Shown here: piece after piece, positions 52,309 through 63,237 of the stretch
Layout of the letters: each line of letters starts with the position of its first letter
Numbering within the stretch: the stretch's first letter is position 1
Origin: DASPWW01 sp963841715
GTDB taxonomy: Bacteria > Actinomycetota > Thermoleophilia > Solirubrobacterales > 70-9
NCBI GenBank assembly: GCA_963841715.1
Contig: CAWJDP010000003.1
Span: 434,001 to 498,000 of the forward strand
DNA length: 64,000 bases
Direction of reading: 5' to 3'
The notes under the pieces: model-generated
Seen by the model: only the letters and a program-made list of their open reading frames with translations
Database searches by the model: none
What the model was told of the DNA's origin: nothing
Translations under genes and position numbers: made by a program

Positions 52309-53249
52309 ACCGGCCGCTCGACGGAGCGGAAGACGCCGATCGGGGTCGGCCCGTTGGGGCGCTCGGAGAGGTGCGCGAGCGAGAACGCGAGGCTGGGCCT
52401 CGGATCGTGCGCGTCGTGGACGAGCAGGGCGTCGGCGCTGACGTCGGCGATGTCGGCGATCGCGAGCCGACCCGCCCGATCGCGGACCACGCCGCGCTCG
52501 CTCTCGGCCCCGAAACGGATCGGCTTGCCGTGCTCGAGGCGGATCTGATTCGCCTCCCTGCCCTTGCCGCGAACGGCGTCGAAGGCGCCGTCGTTGAAGA
52601 CGTTGCAATTCTGGTAGATCTCGATGAACGCGGAGCCGGGATGCGCGGCGGCGGCGCGCAGCACCTCGGCCGCGTGGTCGCGGTCGGTGTCGACGGTGCG
52701 GGCCGCAAACGTCGCCTCGGCGCCGAGCGCGAGCGCGATCGGATTGAAGGGGTGATCGAGGGAGCCGAACGGGGTCGACTTCGTCACCTTGCCCTCCTCG
52801 CTGGTCGGCGAGTACTGACCCTTCGTCAGCCCGTAGATCTGGTTGTTGAACAGGAGGATCTTGATCGGCACGTTGCGCCGCAGCGCGTGGATCAGGTGGT
52901 TGCCGCCGATCGACAGTGCGTCGCCGTCCCCGGTCACCACCCAGGTCGAGAGGTCGGGACGTGCGAGCGCGAGCCCGGTCGCGAGCGCGGGGGCGCGGCC
53001 GTGGATGCCGTGCATCCCGTACGTGCTCATGTAATAGGCGAATCGGCCCGAGCATCCGATCCCGGCGACGAACACCGTCTTCTCGGGTGGGATCCCGAGC
53101 TCGGGGAGGAGCTGCTGGACGGCGGCGAGGATCGCGTAGTCGCCGCACCCCGGACACCACCGCGTCTCCTGGTCAGAGGCAAAGTCCTTCTTCGTCAGCG
53201 TCGCCGCGCCGTCCCCCCCGCCGTTCGGATGCCCGCCGGTCCCGTTCAC
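52212..53249 (-). CDS. korB: 2-oxoacid:ferredoxin oxidoreductase beta subunit
   Basis: A 345-residue TPP-binding subunit. The cluster motif is RWCPGCGDYAILAAVQ, then VAGIGCSGRFAYYMS and HGRAPALATGLALA. The thiamine motif WVVTGDGDALSIGGNH and NNQIYGLTKGQYSPTSE follow. With the alpha subunit it oxidises a 2-oxoacid, most likely 2-oxoglutarate, to the acyl-CoA while reducing ferredoxin. It overlaps korA by 4 bp (translational coupling) and ends inside the 3' end of the neighbouring membrane-protein gene. Confidence 0.93.
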   Translation of the reverse strand: MNGTGGHPNGGGDGAATLTKKDFASDQETRWCPGCGDYAILAAVQQLLPELGIPPEKTVFVAGIGCSGRFAYYMSTYGMHGIHGRAPALATGLALARPDLSTWVVTGDGDALSIGGNHLIHALRRNVPIKILLFNNQIYGLTKGQYSPTSEEGKVTKSTPFGSLDHPFNPIALALGAEATFAARTVDTDRDHAAEVLRAAAAHPGSAFIEIYQNCNVFNDGAFDAVRGKGREANQIRLEHGKPIRFGAESERGVVRDRAGRLAIADIADVSADALLVHDAHDPRPSLAFSLAHLSERPNGPTPIGVFRSVERPVYGGLEPDAVCEELGVEELDGLLRSGDTWTVE

Positions 53250-55081
53250 AACCGCTCCGCGATCGCCTCGTCGATCTCCTCCGCGAACAGCGGCAGGCCC
53301 TCGATCTTCGTGTAGCTCATCGCGTCGACGAGGAACTCGGCACGGATGAGCTTCGCGAGCTGGCCGCTGTTCATCTCCGGAATCAGCACCCTGTCGTAGG
53401 CGCGCACGACCTCACCGGTGTTCGACGGCAGCGGGTTGAGGTGGTGCAGGTGCGCACAGTCGACCTTCTTGCCGCGCATACGCACGCGGCGGACAGCGCC
53501 CTTGATCGCTCCGTAGGTGGAGCCCCAGCCGAGAACGAGCATCTCCGCCCCCTCGGTCCGGTCGACCGCGAGCGGCGCGATCTCGTCGGCGATCGCTGCG
53601 ATGTGTCGCGCGCGCAGCTCCGTCATCCGCGCGTGGTTCGCCGGGTCGTAGTCGATGTGGCCCGTCCCGTCCTGCTTCTCGAGTCCGCCGATCACGTGCG
53701 CCAGCTCTGGGGTCCCCGGCACCGCCCACGGGCGGGCGAGCTTCTCGTCGCGGGCGTACGGCCAGAAGGCGCCGTCGCGGTTCGGCCCGGCAGCGAACGC
53801 GGGGTCGATCTCGGGCAGGTCGGCCGCGCTCGGAAGCTTCCACGGTTCCGACGAGTTGGCGAGGAAGGTGTCCGAGAGCAGGATCACCGGGGTTCGGTGG
53901 CTGATCGCGATCCGTGCCGCCTCGAGCACGGCCTCGAAGCACTGCGCCGGCGCGGCCGCGGCGAGGACGGGCAGCGGCGACTCACCGTGGCGCCCGTACA
54001 GCGCCGCGAGCAGGTCGGCGGCCTCGGTCTTCGTCGGCATCCCGGTCGACGGTCCCGCTCGCTGGACGTCGATGATCAGCATCGGCAGCTCAAGCGCGAC
54101 CGCGAGCCCGATCGTCTCCTGCATCAGGTCGAGGCCGGGGCCCGAGGTTGCGGTGACCCCGAGGTGGCCGCCGAACGAGGCACCCAGCGCCATGTTCGCG
54201 GCCGCGATCTCGTCCTCGACTTGGATCGCGCGCACCGGCGCCTTGCGGTGGCGAGAGAGCTCGTGCAGGAGCTCGGACGCAGGGGTGATCGGATAGCTCG
54301 CGTACAGCAGCGGCAGCCCGCTGCGGACGCTCGCGGCGATCAGCCCGAGCGCCGCCGTGGTCGTCCCGTTGACTCCGCGGTAGGTGCCCGGCTCCGCCGG
54401 GGCGGCCTTGACCTCGTAGTGGACGTGGAGCAGCTCCGCCGTCTCGCCGAAGTTGTAGCCCGTGCGGAATGCGGCCAGGTTCGCGTCCTTGACGTCGGGC
54501 ATGCTCGAGAACTTGTCCTCGATCCAGGCGGTGGTCACGTCGAGCGGGCGGCCGTACATCCACGACACGAGCCCGAGTGCGAAGAGGTTCTTCGACCGCG
54601 CGGCGTCGCGCGATCCGATCCCGTCGATCCCCTCGGTGGCGCGCACGGTCATCGACGTCATCGGAACGCGCAGAAGCTTGTAGTCGGCGAGCGTGCCGTC
54701 GTCGAGCGGGTTCGCCTCGTAGCCCGCCTTGCGCAGGTTCGCCGCTGTGAACCCGTCCTCGTTCACGATCACGATCCCGCCCGACTCGAGCTCGGGGAGG
54801 TTGACCTTCAGCGCCGCCGGGTTCATCGCCACGAGCACGTTCGGTTGCGCGCCCGGGGTGTGGATGTCGCGCGAAGCGAAGTGGACCTGGAACGCGGAGA
54901 CGCCGTAAAGCGAGCCGGCGGGGGCGCGGATCTCAGCCGGGAAGTCGGGAAGCGTGACGAGGTCGTTGCCGATTAGCGCCGTAGCCGCCGCGAAGCGGTT
55001 CCCTGCCAGCTGCATGCCGTCGCCCGAATCTCCCGCGAAGCGGACGACGATCCGCTCCTTTTCCTCAACGACCTTGGTCAC
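53246..55081 (-). CDS. korA: 2-oxoacid:ferredoxin oxidoreductase alpha (gamma-alpha fused) subunit
   Basis: A 611-residue subunit in which the gamma domain (RIVVRFAGDSGDGMQLAGNR to about residue 190) is fused in front of the alpha domain (LYASYPITPASELLHELS, VQVEDEIAAANMALGAS-like core, SGPGLDLMQETIGLA, QRAGPSTGMPTKTEAADL). This two-gene layout is the KorAB type of actinobacteria such as Mycobacterium. The start used is GTG 55081; AAGGAGGG lies 17-18 nt upstream, rather far, with TACAAT before it as a -10 box. Reduced ferredoxin could feed the sulfite reductase. Confidence 0.92.
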   Translation of the reverse strand: MTKVVEEKERIVVRFAGDSGDGMQLAGNRFAAATALIGNDLVTLPDFPAEIRAPAGSLYGVSAFQVHFASRDIHTPGAQPNVLVAMNPAALKVNLPELESGGIVIVNEDGFTAANLRKAGYEANPLDDGTLADYKLLRVPMTSMTVRATEGIDGIGSRDAARSKNLFALGLVSWMYGRPLDVTTAWIEDKFSSMPDVKDANLAAFRTGYNFGETAELLHVHYEVKAAPAEPGTYRGVNGTTTAALGLIAASVRSGLPLLYASYPITPASELLHELSRHRKAPVRAIQVEDEIAAANMALGASFGGHLGVTATSGPGLDLMQETIGLAVALELPMLIIDVQRAGPSTGMPTKTEAADLLAALYGRHGESPLPVLAAAAPAQCFEAVLEAARIAISHRTPVILLSDTFLANSSEPWKLPSAADLPEIDPAFAAGPNRDGAFWPYARDEKLARPWAVPGTPELAHVIGGLEKQDGTGHIDYDPANHARMTELRARHIAAIADEIAPLAVDRTEGAEMLVLGWGSTYGAIKGAVRRVRMRGKKVDCAHLHHLNPLPSNTGEVVRAYDRVLIPEMNSGQLAKLIRAEFLVDAMSYTKIEGLPLFAEEIDEAIAERL

Positions 55082-55373
55082 GTCACTGTCTTGAATATCC
55101 CTCCTTGATCGATTGTACGGACCGGCCACGTCGTCCCGGCGGGGGTCAGGCGCGGGACTGCCCCGGCGTCCCCGGGCGACGTATTGACATTTCCTCGGCG
55201 AATCAGGAACAATGGTGCGCAGCACAGCGGGGAACTACACTTTTAAAGCTCGTCCCCGGCCAGTCCCGCCTCCGGGGACGATCGCGTCGGCATCCCTCCC
55301 TGGCTACCGACGCGCAGGCGTGGCGCGGGCCGTGCGGACCCCCTGCCTCCCACGGCCCCGCCCCGCCATCTCT
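55082..55373. other. intergenic region with inverted repeats, no gene seen
   Basis: Between korA and the aconitase terminator. It holds the korA promoter (TACAAT on the minus strand near 55113), a plus-strand TTGACA (55184-55189 region), the inverted repeat TTCCT...AGGAA around 55191-55209, an AT-rich TTTTAAAG (55241-55248), and the 9-bp inverted repeat CGTCCCCGG / CCGGGGACG (55251-55280). No open frame with coding character is seen. A small RNA is conceivable but unsupported. Confidence 0.4.
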
Positions 55374-55402
55374 CGAGACCCGCCGTGAACCGGCGGGTCT
55401 CG
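55374..55402 (-). terminator. terminator of aconitase gene
   Basis: Perfect 12-bp stem CGAGACCCGCCG / CGGCGGGTCTCG with a 5-nt loop, 38 bp after the aconitase stop on the minus strand; no U-tract. Confidence 0.75.
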
Positions 55403-55439
55403 GGTTGGGCGGCCAGGGGGGCCGTTGGCGCGAGGCCGC

Positions 55440-58238
<2,799 letters not shown>

Positions 58239-58244
58239 GTACTC

Positions 58245-58250
58245 AGTATC
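58245..58250 (-). promoter_or_regulatory. -10 box, leaderless start of aconitase
   Basis: GATACT on the minus strand, 6 nt from the ATG at 58238. Confidence 0.5.
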
Positions 58251-58299
58251 GCGCCTCCCCGCACCGGGCTGCCGTCAAACTCGCATCGGCCGAGGGGAG

Positions 58300-58599
58300 T
58301 CAGCGCAGCACAAGCAGCAGGGCCGCGACGACGAGCTCTGCGACGATCATGCTCGCGGCCGCGAGCAATACCCAGTGCCGGCGCCGCGCGCTCGGCCCCG
58401 GGCCCGCGACCGGGGCGAAGTCTCGCGTCGCGTCGGGGTCGTCGCCGCGGTCGGCGACCTGGATCACGTGAGGGCAGAGATAGGCGTCGAGGGCCTCCTC
58501 GACGAGTTGCGATCGGGGCTGCTCGCGAAAGCCGGCGGTCTGGCGCAGCAGCGTCGCGACGTCGGGGCTCAGCGAAACCGTGACTCGTTCACGTGCCAG
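58300..58599 (-). CDS. membrane-anchored ribbon-helix-helix protein with CTG start
   Basis: A 99-residue gene without any usable ATG, GTG or TTG. The frame opens with CTG at 58599, and GGAG stands 7 nt upstream. The product starts ARERVTVSLSPDVATLLRQT, then REQPRSQLVEEALDAYL: one beta strand and two helices, the ribbon-helix-helix (CopG/MetJ-fold) DNA-binding domain. After a polar linker (about residues 48-72) comes a single helix RRHWVLLAAASMIVAELVVA at the very C-terminus, a tail anchor. Such a layout suggests DNA binding at the membrane. Downstream of the SDR gene by 51 bp, possibly co-transcribed. Confidence 0.7.
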   Translation of the reverse strand: MARERVTVSLSPDVATLLRQTAGFREQPRSQLVEEALDAYLCPHVIQVADRGDDPDATRDFAPVAGPGPSARRRHWVLLAAASMIVAELVVAALLLVLR

Positions 58600-58650
58600 T
58601 TTCCAACTCCACCCACTCGAACCCTGGTTGCAGTTGTAGCTTAATCCTCC

Positions 58651-59454
58651 TCAGCGCTTGTCGGACTGCCCGCGGGCGACGTCGTCGGCGATCTTCGCGC
58701 CCGGGCCGCGGCGGTAGGCGATCTTGCCCGCGATCTCGGGCCGGCGATGGGCGAAGTTCGCGAGCACGCGCTGCAAGGGCGGCGCGACGTCGATCTCGTG
58801 CCGGTTGCGCTCGATTGCCTTCACGACCGCGTCGGCGACCTGCTTCGGCGACGTCGTCCCGAGACCCGCGACCGGCTTCGCGCCGCTCTCGTGGAACATC
58901 CCGGCCTCGCGCACGAACCCGGGCGAGACGAGCGAGACCCCGATTCCCTGCTTGTGCAGGTCCTCGCGCAGGCCGAGCGCGAAGCCGCGGAGGCCGAACT
59001 TGGTCGCCGAGTACAGCGAGCTGCTCGGGCTCACCGCCTTTCCCGACAGCGAGGACATGAACACGAGGTGGCCGCTGCCGCGGCGCTGCCAGTCGCCGAT
59101 CAGCCTGTGGGTCATCCGAATCGGCGCCTCGAGGTTGACGCGCAGCAGCCGCCCGAGCTCGACGTCGCTGTACGCCTCGACCTTTCCGGTCCCGGGGAGG
59201 CCGGCGTTCGCGACCAGGACGTCGATCTCACCCGCGGCATCGACCAGCTCCTCGGCCGCCCCAGGCTCGGCGAGGTCGGCGGTCACGGTCGTGTGGCCGT
59301 CGCCTGGGAGCGAGGCGGCAAGCTCGGCGAGCGCTTCGGTCTTGCGCGAGCTGAGGACTAGCGCTGCCCCGCGGCTCGCCAGCGCCTCCGCGATCGCGCG
59401 CCCGAGCCCGCCGGTCGCCCCGCTCAGAAGCACGCGCTTGCCGTCCAACTCCAC
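58651..59454 (-). CDS. short-chain dehydrogenase/reductase
   Basis: A 267-residue classical SDR. It has GKRVLLSGATGGLGRAIAEA (NAD(P) site), LVANAGLPGTG (NAG), VFMSSLSGKA (catalytic Ser) and SLYSATKFGLRGFA (YxxxK). The start chosen is the GTG at 59454, seven nt after a TAGCTT -10 box; a TTG at 59463 is also in frame. Substrate unknown; the C-terminal extension (RRGPGAKIADDVARG) is short and basic. Divergent from the glutaredoxin-like gene. Confidence 0.88.
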   Translation of the reverse strand: MELDGKRVLLSGATGGLGRAIAEALASRGAALVLSSRKTEALAELAASLPGDGHTTVTADLAEPGAAEELVDAAGEIDVLVANAGLPGTGKVEAYSDVELGRLLRVNLEAPIRMTHRLIGDWQRRGSGHLVFMSSLSGKAVSPSSSLYSATKFGLRGFALGLREDLHKQGIGVSLVSPGFVREAGMFHESGAKPVAGLGTTSPKQVADAVVKAIERNRHEIDVAPPLQRVLANFAHRRPEIAGKIAYRRGPGAKIADDVARGQSDKR

Positions 59455-59461
59455 GCACCCC

Positions 59462-59525
59462 AAGCTATACGGAATCAGGCGCCGCCTCCTCCGCTTCGCG
59501 TCCGGGGGCGGCTTGGGAATATGTT
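59462..59525. promoter_or_regulatory. divergent -10 boxes between SDR and glutaredoxin-like genes
   Basis: TAGCTT on the minus strand (59462-59467) sits 7 nt before GTG 59454. TATGTT on the plus strand (59520-59525) sits 6 nt before ATG 59532. Neither gene has a Shine-Dalgarno sequence. Confidence 0.5.
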
Positions 59526-59531
59526 CTGGCG

Positions 59532-59831
59532 ATGAAGCTGTATGTCTGTTGGGGAACGTTCTGGACGGCGAGGCCGGGGGGCCATCCGTGCCACAACGCC
59601 CACAAGGCGCTTACCGAGGCCGGCTACGACCCCGAGGTCGTCCATGTGCGCGGGCTCGGCGTCGGCCCGAGCTTCCTCCACCTGATCACGGAGGGACGCA
59701 GGCAGGTCGAGGAGCTGACCGGGCAGCGCGCGGTTCCGGTGCTGCTCACCGACGACGGCGAGGCGATTCAGGACTCGCGCCGGATCATCGACTGGGCGCG
59801 CGCCCACCCCGCCGCGTCGTCCGCCGGCTAG
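59532..59831 (+). CDS. glutaredoxin/GST N-terminal domain-like protein
   Basis: A 99-residue thioredoxin-fold protein. It has KLYVCWGTFW, then GGHPCHNAHKALTEAGYDPE, in which the Cys of HPCHNA stands at the glutaredoxin active-site position (monothiol form). The cis-Pro segment is RAVPVLLTDDGEAIQDSRRI, followed by IDWARAH. This is the glutathione- or thiol-binding domain of GST/glutaredoxin-like proteins. A thiol-transfer role is inferred; the redox partner is unknown. A hairpin follows the stop. Confidence 0.75.
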   Translation: MKLYVCWGTFWTARPGGHPCHNAHKALTEAGYDPEVVHVRGLGVGPSFLHLITEGRRQVEELTGQRAVPVLLTDDGEAIQDSRRIIDWARAHPAASSAG

Positions 59832-59850
59832 TTGTCCAGCCCCTCGGGCG

Positions 59851-59880
59851 CGCACAGCGGCTGAAAACCCGCTGCGTGCG
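59851..59880 (+). terminator. possible terminator hairpin
   Basis: CGCACAGCGG pairs with CCGCTGCGTGCG with a 2-nt bulge, 19 bp after the glutaredoxin-like stop, followed by GAAAAG. Confidence 0.45.
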
Positions 59881-59923
59881 GAAAAGCATTAGCGGAATGT
59901 GAGCACGCCTCCGGCGGATCATG

Positions 59924-59929
59924 TAGGGT
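59924..59929 (+). promoter_or_regulatory. -10 box for the riboswitch transcript
   Basis: TAGGGT about 7 nt before the start of the conserved riboswitch sequence. Confidence 0.45.
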
Positions 59930-59935
59930 GCCGCG

Positions 59936-60080
59936 AACTCAATAACCGGTAAAGCCGAGTTCCCAATCCCGGAGGTGCATCGGGCAGGGAAGCGGGGGAA
60001 CCGCACGTTGGGGCGAACCCACCACGGTGGGGGCGCAGGCTCCTTTAGCGCCAGCCCGTCAGCTAACCCCGCAGGCCGAC
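59936..60080 (+). ncRNA. c-di-AMP riboswitch (ydaO-yuaA type)
   Basis: The leader before the NlpC/P60 gene contains, in order, ACCGGTAAAGCCGAGT, CAATCCCGGAGGTGCAT, GGCAGGGAAGCGGGGGAACC, TTGGGGCGAACC with the hairpin CCACCACGGTGG, and the 3' signature GCCCGTCAGCTAACCCCGCA followed by GGC. These blocks and their order are the conserved core of ydaO-yuaA riboswitches. These bind cyclic di-AMP and usually switch off cell-wall hydrolase genes in actinobacteria. The ribosome-binding site AAGGAGG follows within 10 nt, so control of transcription or translation is possible. Confidence 0.88.
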
Positions 60081-60095
60081 GAAGGAGGCTGGTTC

Positions 60096-60674
60096 GTGCG
60101 CTCGAACATACGCTTGATGAAGGGGACGGGCAGGTTCCTCGCCATAGCGGCGGCGGGCGCCCTGACGATGGCTCTCGGAGCCTCGCCTGCGTTCGCCGGC
60201 AGCGGTGGGATCTCGGACGGCGGCGGCGTCGCGACGCCGGGCTCCGATGTTCCGCACGGCAGCAAGGCGAAGATCGTCGACGGCGACGCCGTCCCCCCTG
60301 CGGACGCTCCGCCGCGCGTCGTCAAGGCGATCGCGGCCGCGAACAAGATCGACAACAAGCCCTACAAGTGGGGCGGCGGCCACGGCAAGTGGAACGACAA
60401 GGGCTACGACTGCTCGGGTGCCGTCAGCTACATGCTCCACGGAGCGCGCATGCTCGACTCGCCGATGCCCTCCGGCCCGCTCACGCACTGGGGCGACAAG
60501 GGCAAGGGCAACTGGATCTCGGTCTATGCGAACGGCGGCCACGCCTACGCGGTCGTCGCCGGCCTGCGCTGGGACACCGCCGGCGACTCGCACGGCACCG
60601 GCCCCCGCTGGCACAAGAGCACCAAGGCCGCGGGCGGCGGGCGCTACAAGGTCCGCCACTTCCGGGGCTTCTGA
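60096..60674 (+). CDS. secreted NlpC/P60-type cell-wall hydrolase
   Basis: A 192-residue protein from a GTG with AAGGAGG seven nt upstream. The signal peptide is FLAIAAAGALTMALGASPAFA. The catalytic domain has KYKWGGGHGKW-like PYKWGGGHG, the Cys nucleophile in GYDCSGAVSYML and the His in NGGHAYAVVAGLRW, with a further His in GPRWHKST. NlpC/P60 enzymes cut peptidoglycan stem peptides. It is preceded by a c-di-AMP riboswitch, the known arrangement for actinobacterial resuscitation and cell-wall hydrolase genes. Confidence 0.88.
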   Translation: MRSNIRLMKGTGRFLAIAAAGALTMALGASPAFAGSGGISDGGGVATPGSDVPHGSKAKIVDGDAVPPADAPPRVVKAIAAANKIDNKPYKWGGGHGKWNDKGYDCSGAVSYMLHGARMLDSPMPSGPLTHWGDKGKGNWISVYANGGHAYAVVAGLRWDTAGDSHGTGPRWHKSTKAAGGGRYKVRHFRGF

Positions 60675-60871
60675 TCCCCGCCTGAGAGCGCTCGCGCGGC
60701 TCTAGCCGCTGTGTCCAAACGCGCCCCCGGCGGGCGCGCCCCCCGACGCTGCGCGGACTGCTCCTGCCCGGCCAAGCCGGGGTTGGAACTTTGGCCACCC
60801 GTGAGTGGCGTCGGGCACGGTCCTCGTATAGCTTGGTCTCCAAGGCGATCCGTCCGCACCATCTACAGGGG

Positions 60872-61996
60872 GTGGCCAGACTGGAGCAAAGGACCGCAGC
60901 GAGGACTCCGCCCGCCGCCGATTCCGGCGCCGGAGGGAGCGGCGCGGCCGCCCAGGGGACGGCGCCCGACATCAGGCTCACGGGGCTCGTAAAGCGCTAC
61001 GGCGAAGTGGCCGCGGTCAGCGGGATCGACCTCGAGGTCGGTCGCGGCGAGTTCTTCACCCTGCTCGGTCCCTCGGGCTCGGGCAAGACGACGACCCTGC
61101 GGATGATCGCCGGGTTCGAGATCCCCGACGCCGGAAGGGTCGAGCTCGCTGGGCGCGAGGTCACCGAGGTGCCCGCGTACGACCGCGAAGTCAACACGGT
61201 GTTCCAGGACTACGCGTTGTTCCCGCACATGAACGTTGGCGACAACGTCGAGTACGGGATGCGGGTGACCAAGGTCGGCCGCGACGAGCGCCGGCGGCGG
61301 CGCACCGAAGCGCTGGACATGGTCCGCCTCGGCGGGTACGAGGATCGCAAGCCGAACGAGCTCTCGGGCGGCGAGCGCCAGCGCGTCGCGCTCGCGCGCG
61401 CGATCGTCAACCGCCCGCGCGTGCTGCTGCTCGACGAGCCGCTCGGCGCACTCGACCTCAAGCTTCGCGAGCAGATGCAGGTGGAGCTGAAGGGGATTCA
61501 GTCCGAGGTCAAGATCACGTTCGTCTACGTCACCCACGACCAGGAGGAGGCGCTGACGATGAGCGACCGCCTCGCGGTGATGGACGGCGGCGCGATCCAG
61601 CAGCTCGGCGCACCCTCGGAAGTCTACGAGCGTCCCGCGAACCAGTTCGTCGCCGGGTTCGTCGGCACGTCGAACGTGCTCGAGCGCGACGGCTCCCGGT
61701 TCACCGTCCGCCCGGAGAAGATCCGCATCCTCGAGGCGGACGACAGGGACAAGGGGCTGCAGACCGAGAAGGGACGCGTCCGCGAGGTCGCGTACGCCGG
61801 GATGATCACTCGCTATCTGGTCGATCTGGAGGCAGGGGGAGAGCTTCAGGTGGTTCGCCAGAACCTCGAGACCTCGTCCGACGAGGCTCAGGAGATGCGC
61901 GGACGTGATGTGACGATCGGATGGCGACCCGAGCAGGCGGTCGCGGTCTCCAGGAACGAGAGTGAGAGCGAACACAAGGAGGAGAGCGGACAGTGA
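60872..61996 (+). CDS. potA: polyamine-type ABC transporter ATP-binding protein
   Basis: A 374-residue ATPase. It has IRLTGLVKRYGEVAAVSGID, Walker A LLGPSGSGKTTTLRM, Q-loop VFQDYALFPHMNVGDNV, signature ELSGGERQRVALARAI, Walker B RVLLLDEPLGALD and the His loop VYVTHDQEEAL. A C-terminal TOBE domain (FTVRPEKIRILEAD) follows. The class fits spermidine/putrescine import systems. Start GTG 60872 is chosen; a TTG at 60791 is in frame but lies before a TATAGC -10 box (near 60836). It overlaps the binding-protein gene by 4 bp. Confidence 0.9.
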   Translation: MARLEQRTAARTPPAADSGAGGSGAAAQGTAPDIRLTGLVKRYGEVAAVSGIDLEVGRGEFFTLLGPSGSGKTTTLRMIAGFEIPDAGRVELAGREVTEVPAYDREVNTVFQDYALFPHMNVGDNVEYGMRVTKVGRDERRRRRTEALDMVRLGGYEDRKPNELSGGERQRVALARAIVNRPRVLLLDEPLGALDLKLREQMQVELKGIQSEVKITFVYVTHDQEEALTMSDRLAVMDGGAIQQLGAPSEVYERPANQFVAGFVGTSNVLERDGSRFTVRPEKIRILEADDRDKGLQTEKGRVREVAYAGMITRYLVDLEAGGELQVVRQNLETSSDEAQEMRGRDVTIGWRPEQAVAVSRNESESEHKEESGQ

Positions 61997-63186
61997 GCAA
62001 AAATGAGGGAGGCCACCAGGCACGCACCGCGTGGCTGATAGTGGCTGGGATCTCGGCGCTGATGCTGGCGCTGTCGGGATGCGGCGGCAGCAGCAACGGC
62101 GGCGGTGGCTCTGAGCTGCAGAAGGTCGGCAAGCCCGAAGGCGAGCTCGATCTCGTCAACTGGCCGGGCTACGTCGAGCCGCAGTGGACGAAGCCGTTCG
62201 AGAAGCAGACCGGCTGCCAGGTCAAGAACAAGGACGCCGGGACGTCGGACGAGATGGTCCAGCTGATGCGGACCGGCAAGTACGACGGCGTCTCCGCCTC
62301 GGGCAACGCGACCGCGCGGCTCGTGGACGGCGGCGACGTCGCTCCCGTCAACGTCGATCTGGTCCCGAACTACAAGACGATCTTCGCGGATCTGAAGGAC
62401 CAGACCTACAACACGTTTGACGGCACCCACTACGGCATCCCGCACGGTCGCGGGGCGAACCTGCTGATGTGGAACAAGGACGACGTCAAGCCGGCGCCGA
62501 CCTCATGGGACGTGATGCTCGATCCCAACAAGGCGGCGAAGTACAAGGGCAAGATCAGCGCCTACGACGACCCGATCTACATCGCGGACGCGGCCGTCTA
62601 TCTCAAGGCGCACGATCCGAGCCTGAAGATCACCAACCCGTACGAGCTGGACAACACCCAGTTCAGCGCGGCGGTCGACCTGCTGAAGAAGCAGCGGCCG
62701 AACGTTGGCGAGTACTGGTCTGACGCGGCGAAGCAGATCTCCGCGTTCAGCAACGGTGACGACCAGGTCGGCACGACCTGGCAGTACCAGTACTTCGCAC
62801 TCCTCGACGACAACCAGCCCGTGGCAGCGAGTCCCGCGAGCCAGGGGTTCCTGCCGAAGGAGGGCGCGACCGGTTGGTCCGACACGTGGATGATCAGTTC
62901 GAATGCCGCGCATCCGAACTGCATGTACAAGTGGATGAACTGGATCGTTTCGCCGAAGGTCAACGCCGAGGTGGCGGAGTTCTTCGGTGAGGCGCCCGCC
63001 CAGAGCAAGGCGTGCGATCACACCAGTGACCCGAATTTCTGCAAGAAGTACCACGCAGACGTTCCGAGTTTCTGGAAGCGCGTCTACTACTGGAACACGC
63101 CGGTTGCCGACTGCGGCGATAGCCGCGGTGACACATGCAAGGACTACAACGACTGGGTCCAAGCGTGGACGGAGATCAAGGGCTGA
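61993..63186 (+). CDS. potD: extracellular polyamine-type substrate-binding lipoprotein
   Basis: A 397-residue lipoprotein. The signal peptide TAWLIVAGISALMLALSGCG ends in the lipobox LSGC. The mature part starts with a Gly/Ser linker, then GELDLVNWPGYVEPQWTKPF, DGVSASGNATARLVDGG, YGIPHGRGANLLMWNKDD and a C-terminal Cys-rich part (SKACDHTSDPNFCKK, DCGDSRGDTCKDY). The fold is that of PotD/PotF-type solute binders. The GTG start overlaps the ATPase stop (GTGA). Confidence 0.9.
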   Translation: MSKNEGGHQARTAWLIVAGISALMLALSGCGGSSNGGGGSELQKVGKPEGELDLVNWPGYVEPQWTKPFEKQTGCQVKNKDAGTSDEMVQLMRTGKYDGVSASGNATARLVDGGDVAPVNVDLVPNYKTIFADLKDQTYNTFDGTHYGIPHGRGANLLMWNKDDVKPAPTSWDVMLDPNKAAKYKGKISAYDDPIYIADAAVYLKAHDPSLKITNPYELDNTQFSAAVDLLKKQRPNVGEYWSDAAKQISAFSNGDDQVGTTWQYQYFALLDDNQPVAASPASQGFLPKEGATGWSDTWMISSNAAHPNCMYKWMNWIVSPKVNAEVAEFFGEAPAQSKACDHTSDPNFCKKYHADVPSFWKRVYYWNTPVADCGDSRGDTCKDYNDWVQAWTEIKG

Positions 63187-63237
63187 TCTGCGTCCCGGGT
63201 TCCCCAATGACGGGTGACAGCTGCGGGGAGTCTGTGA

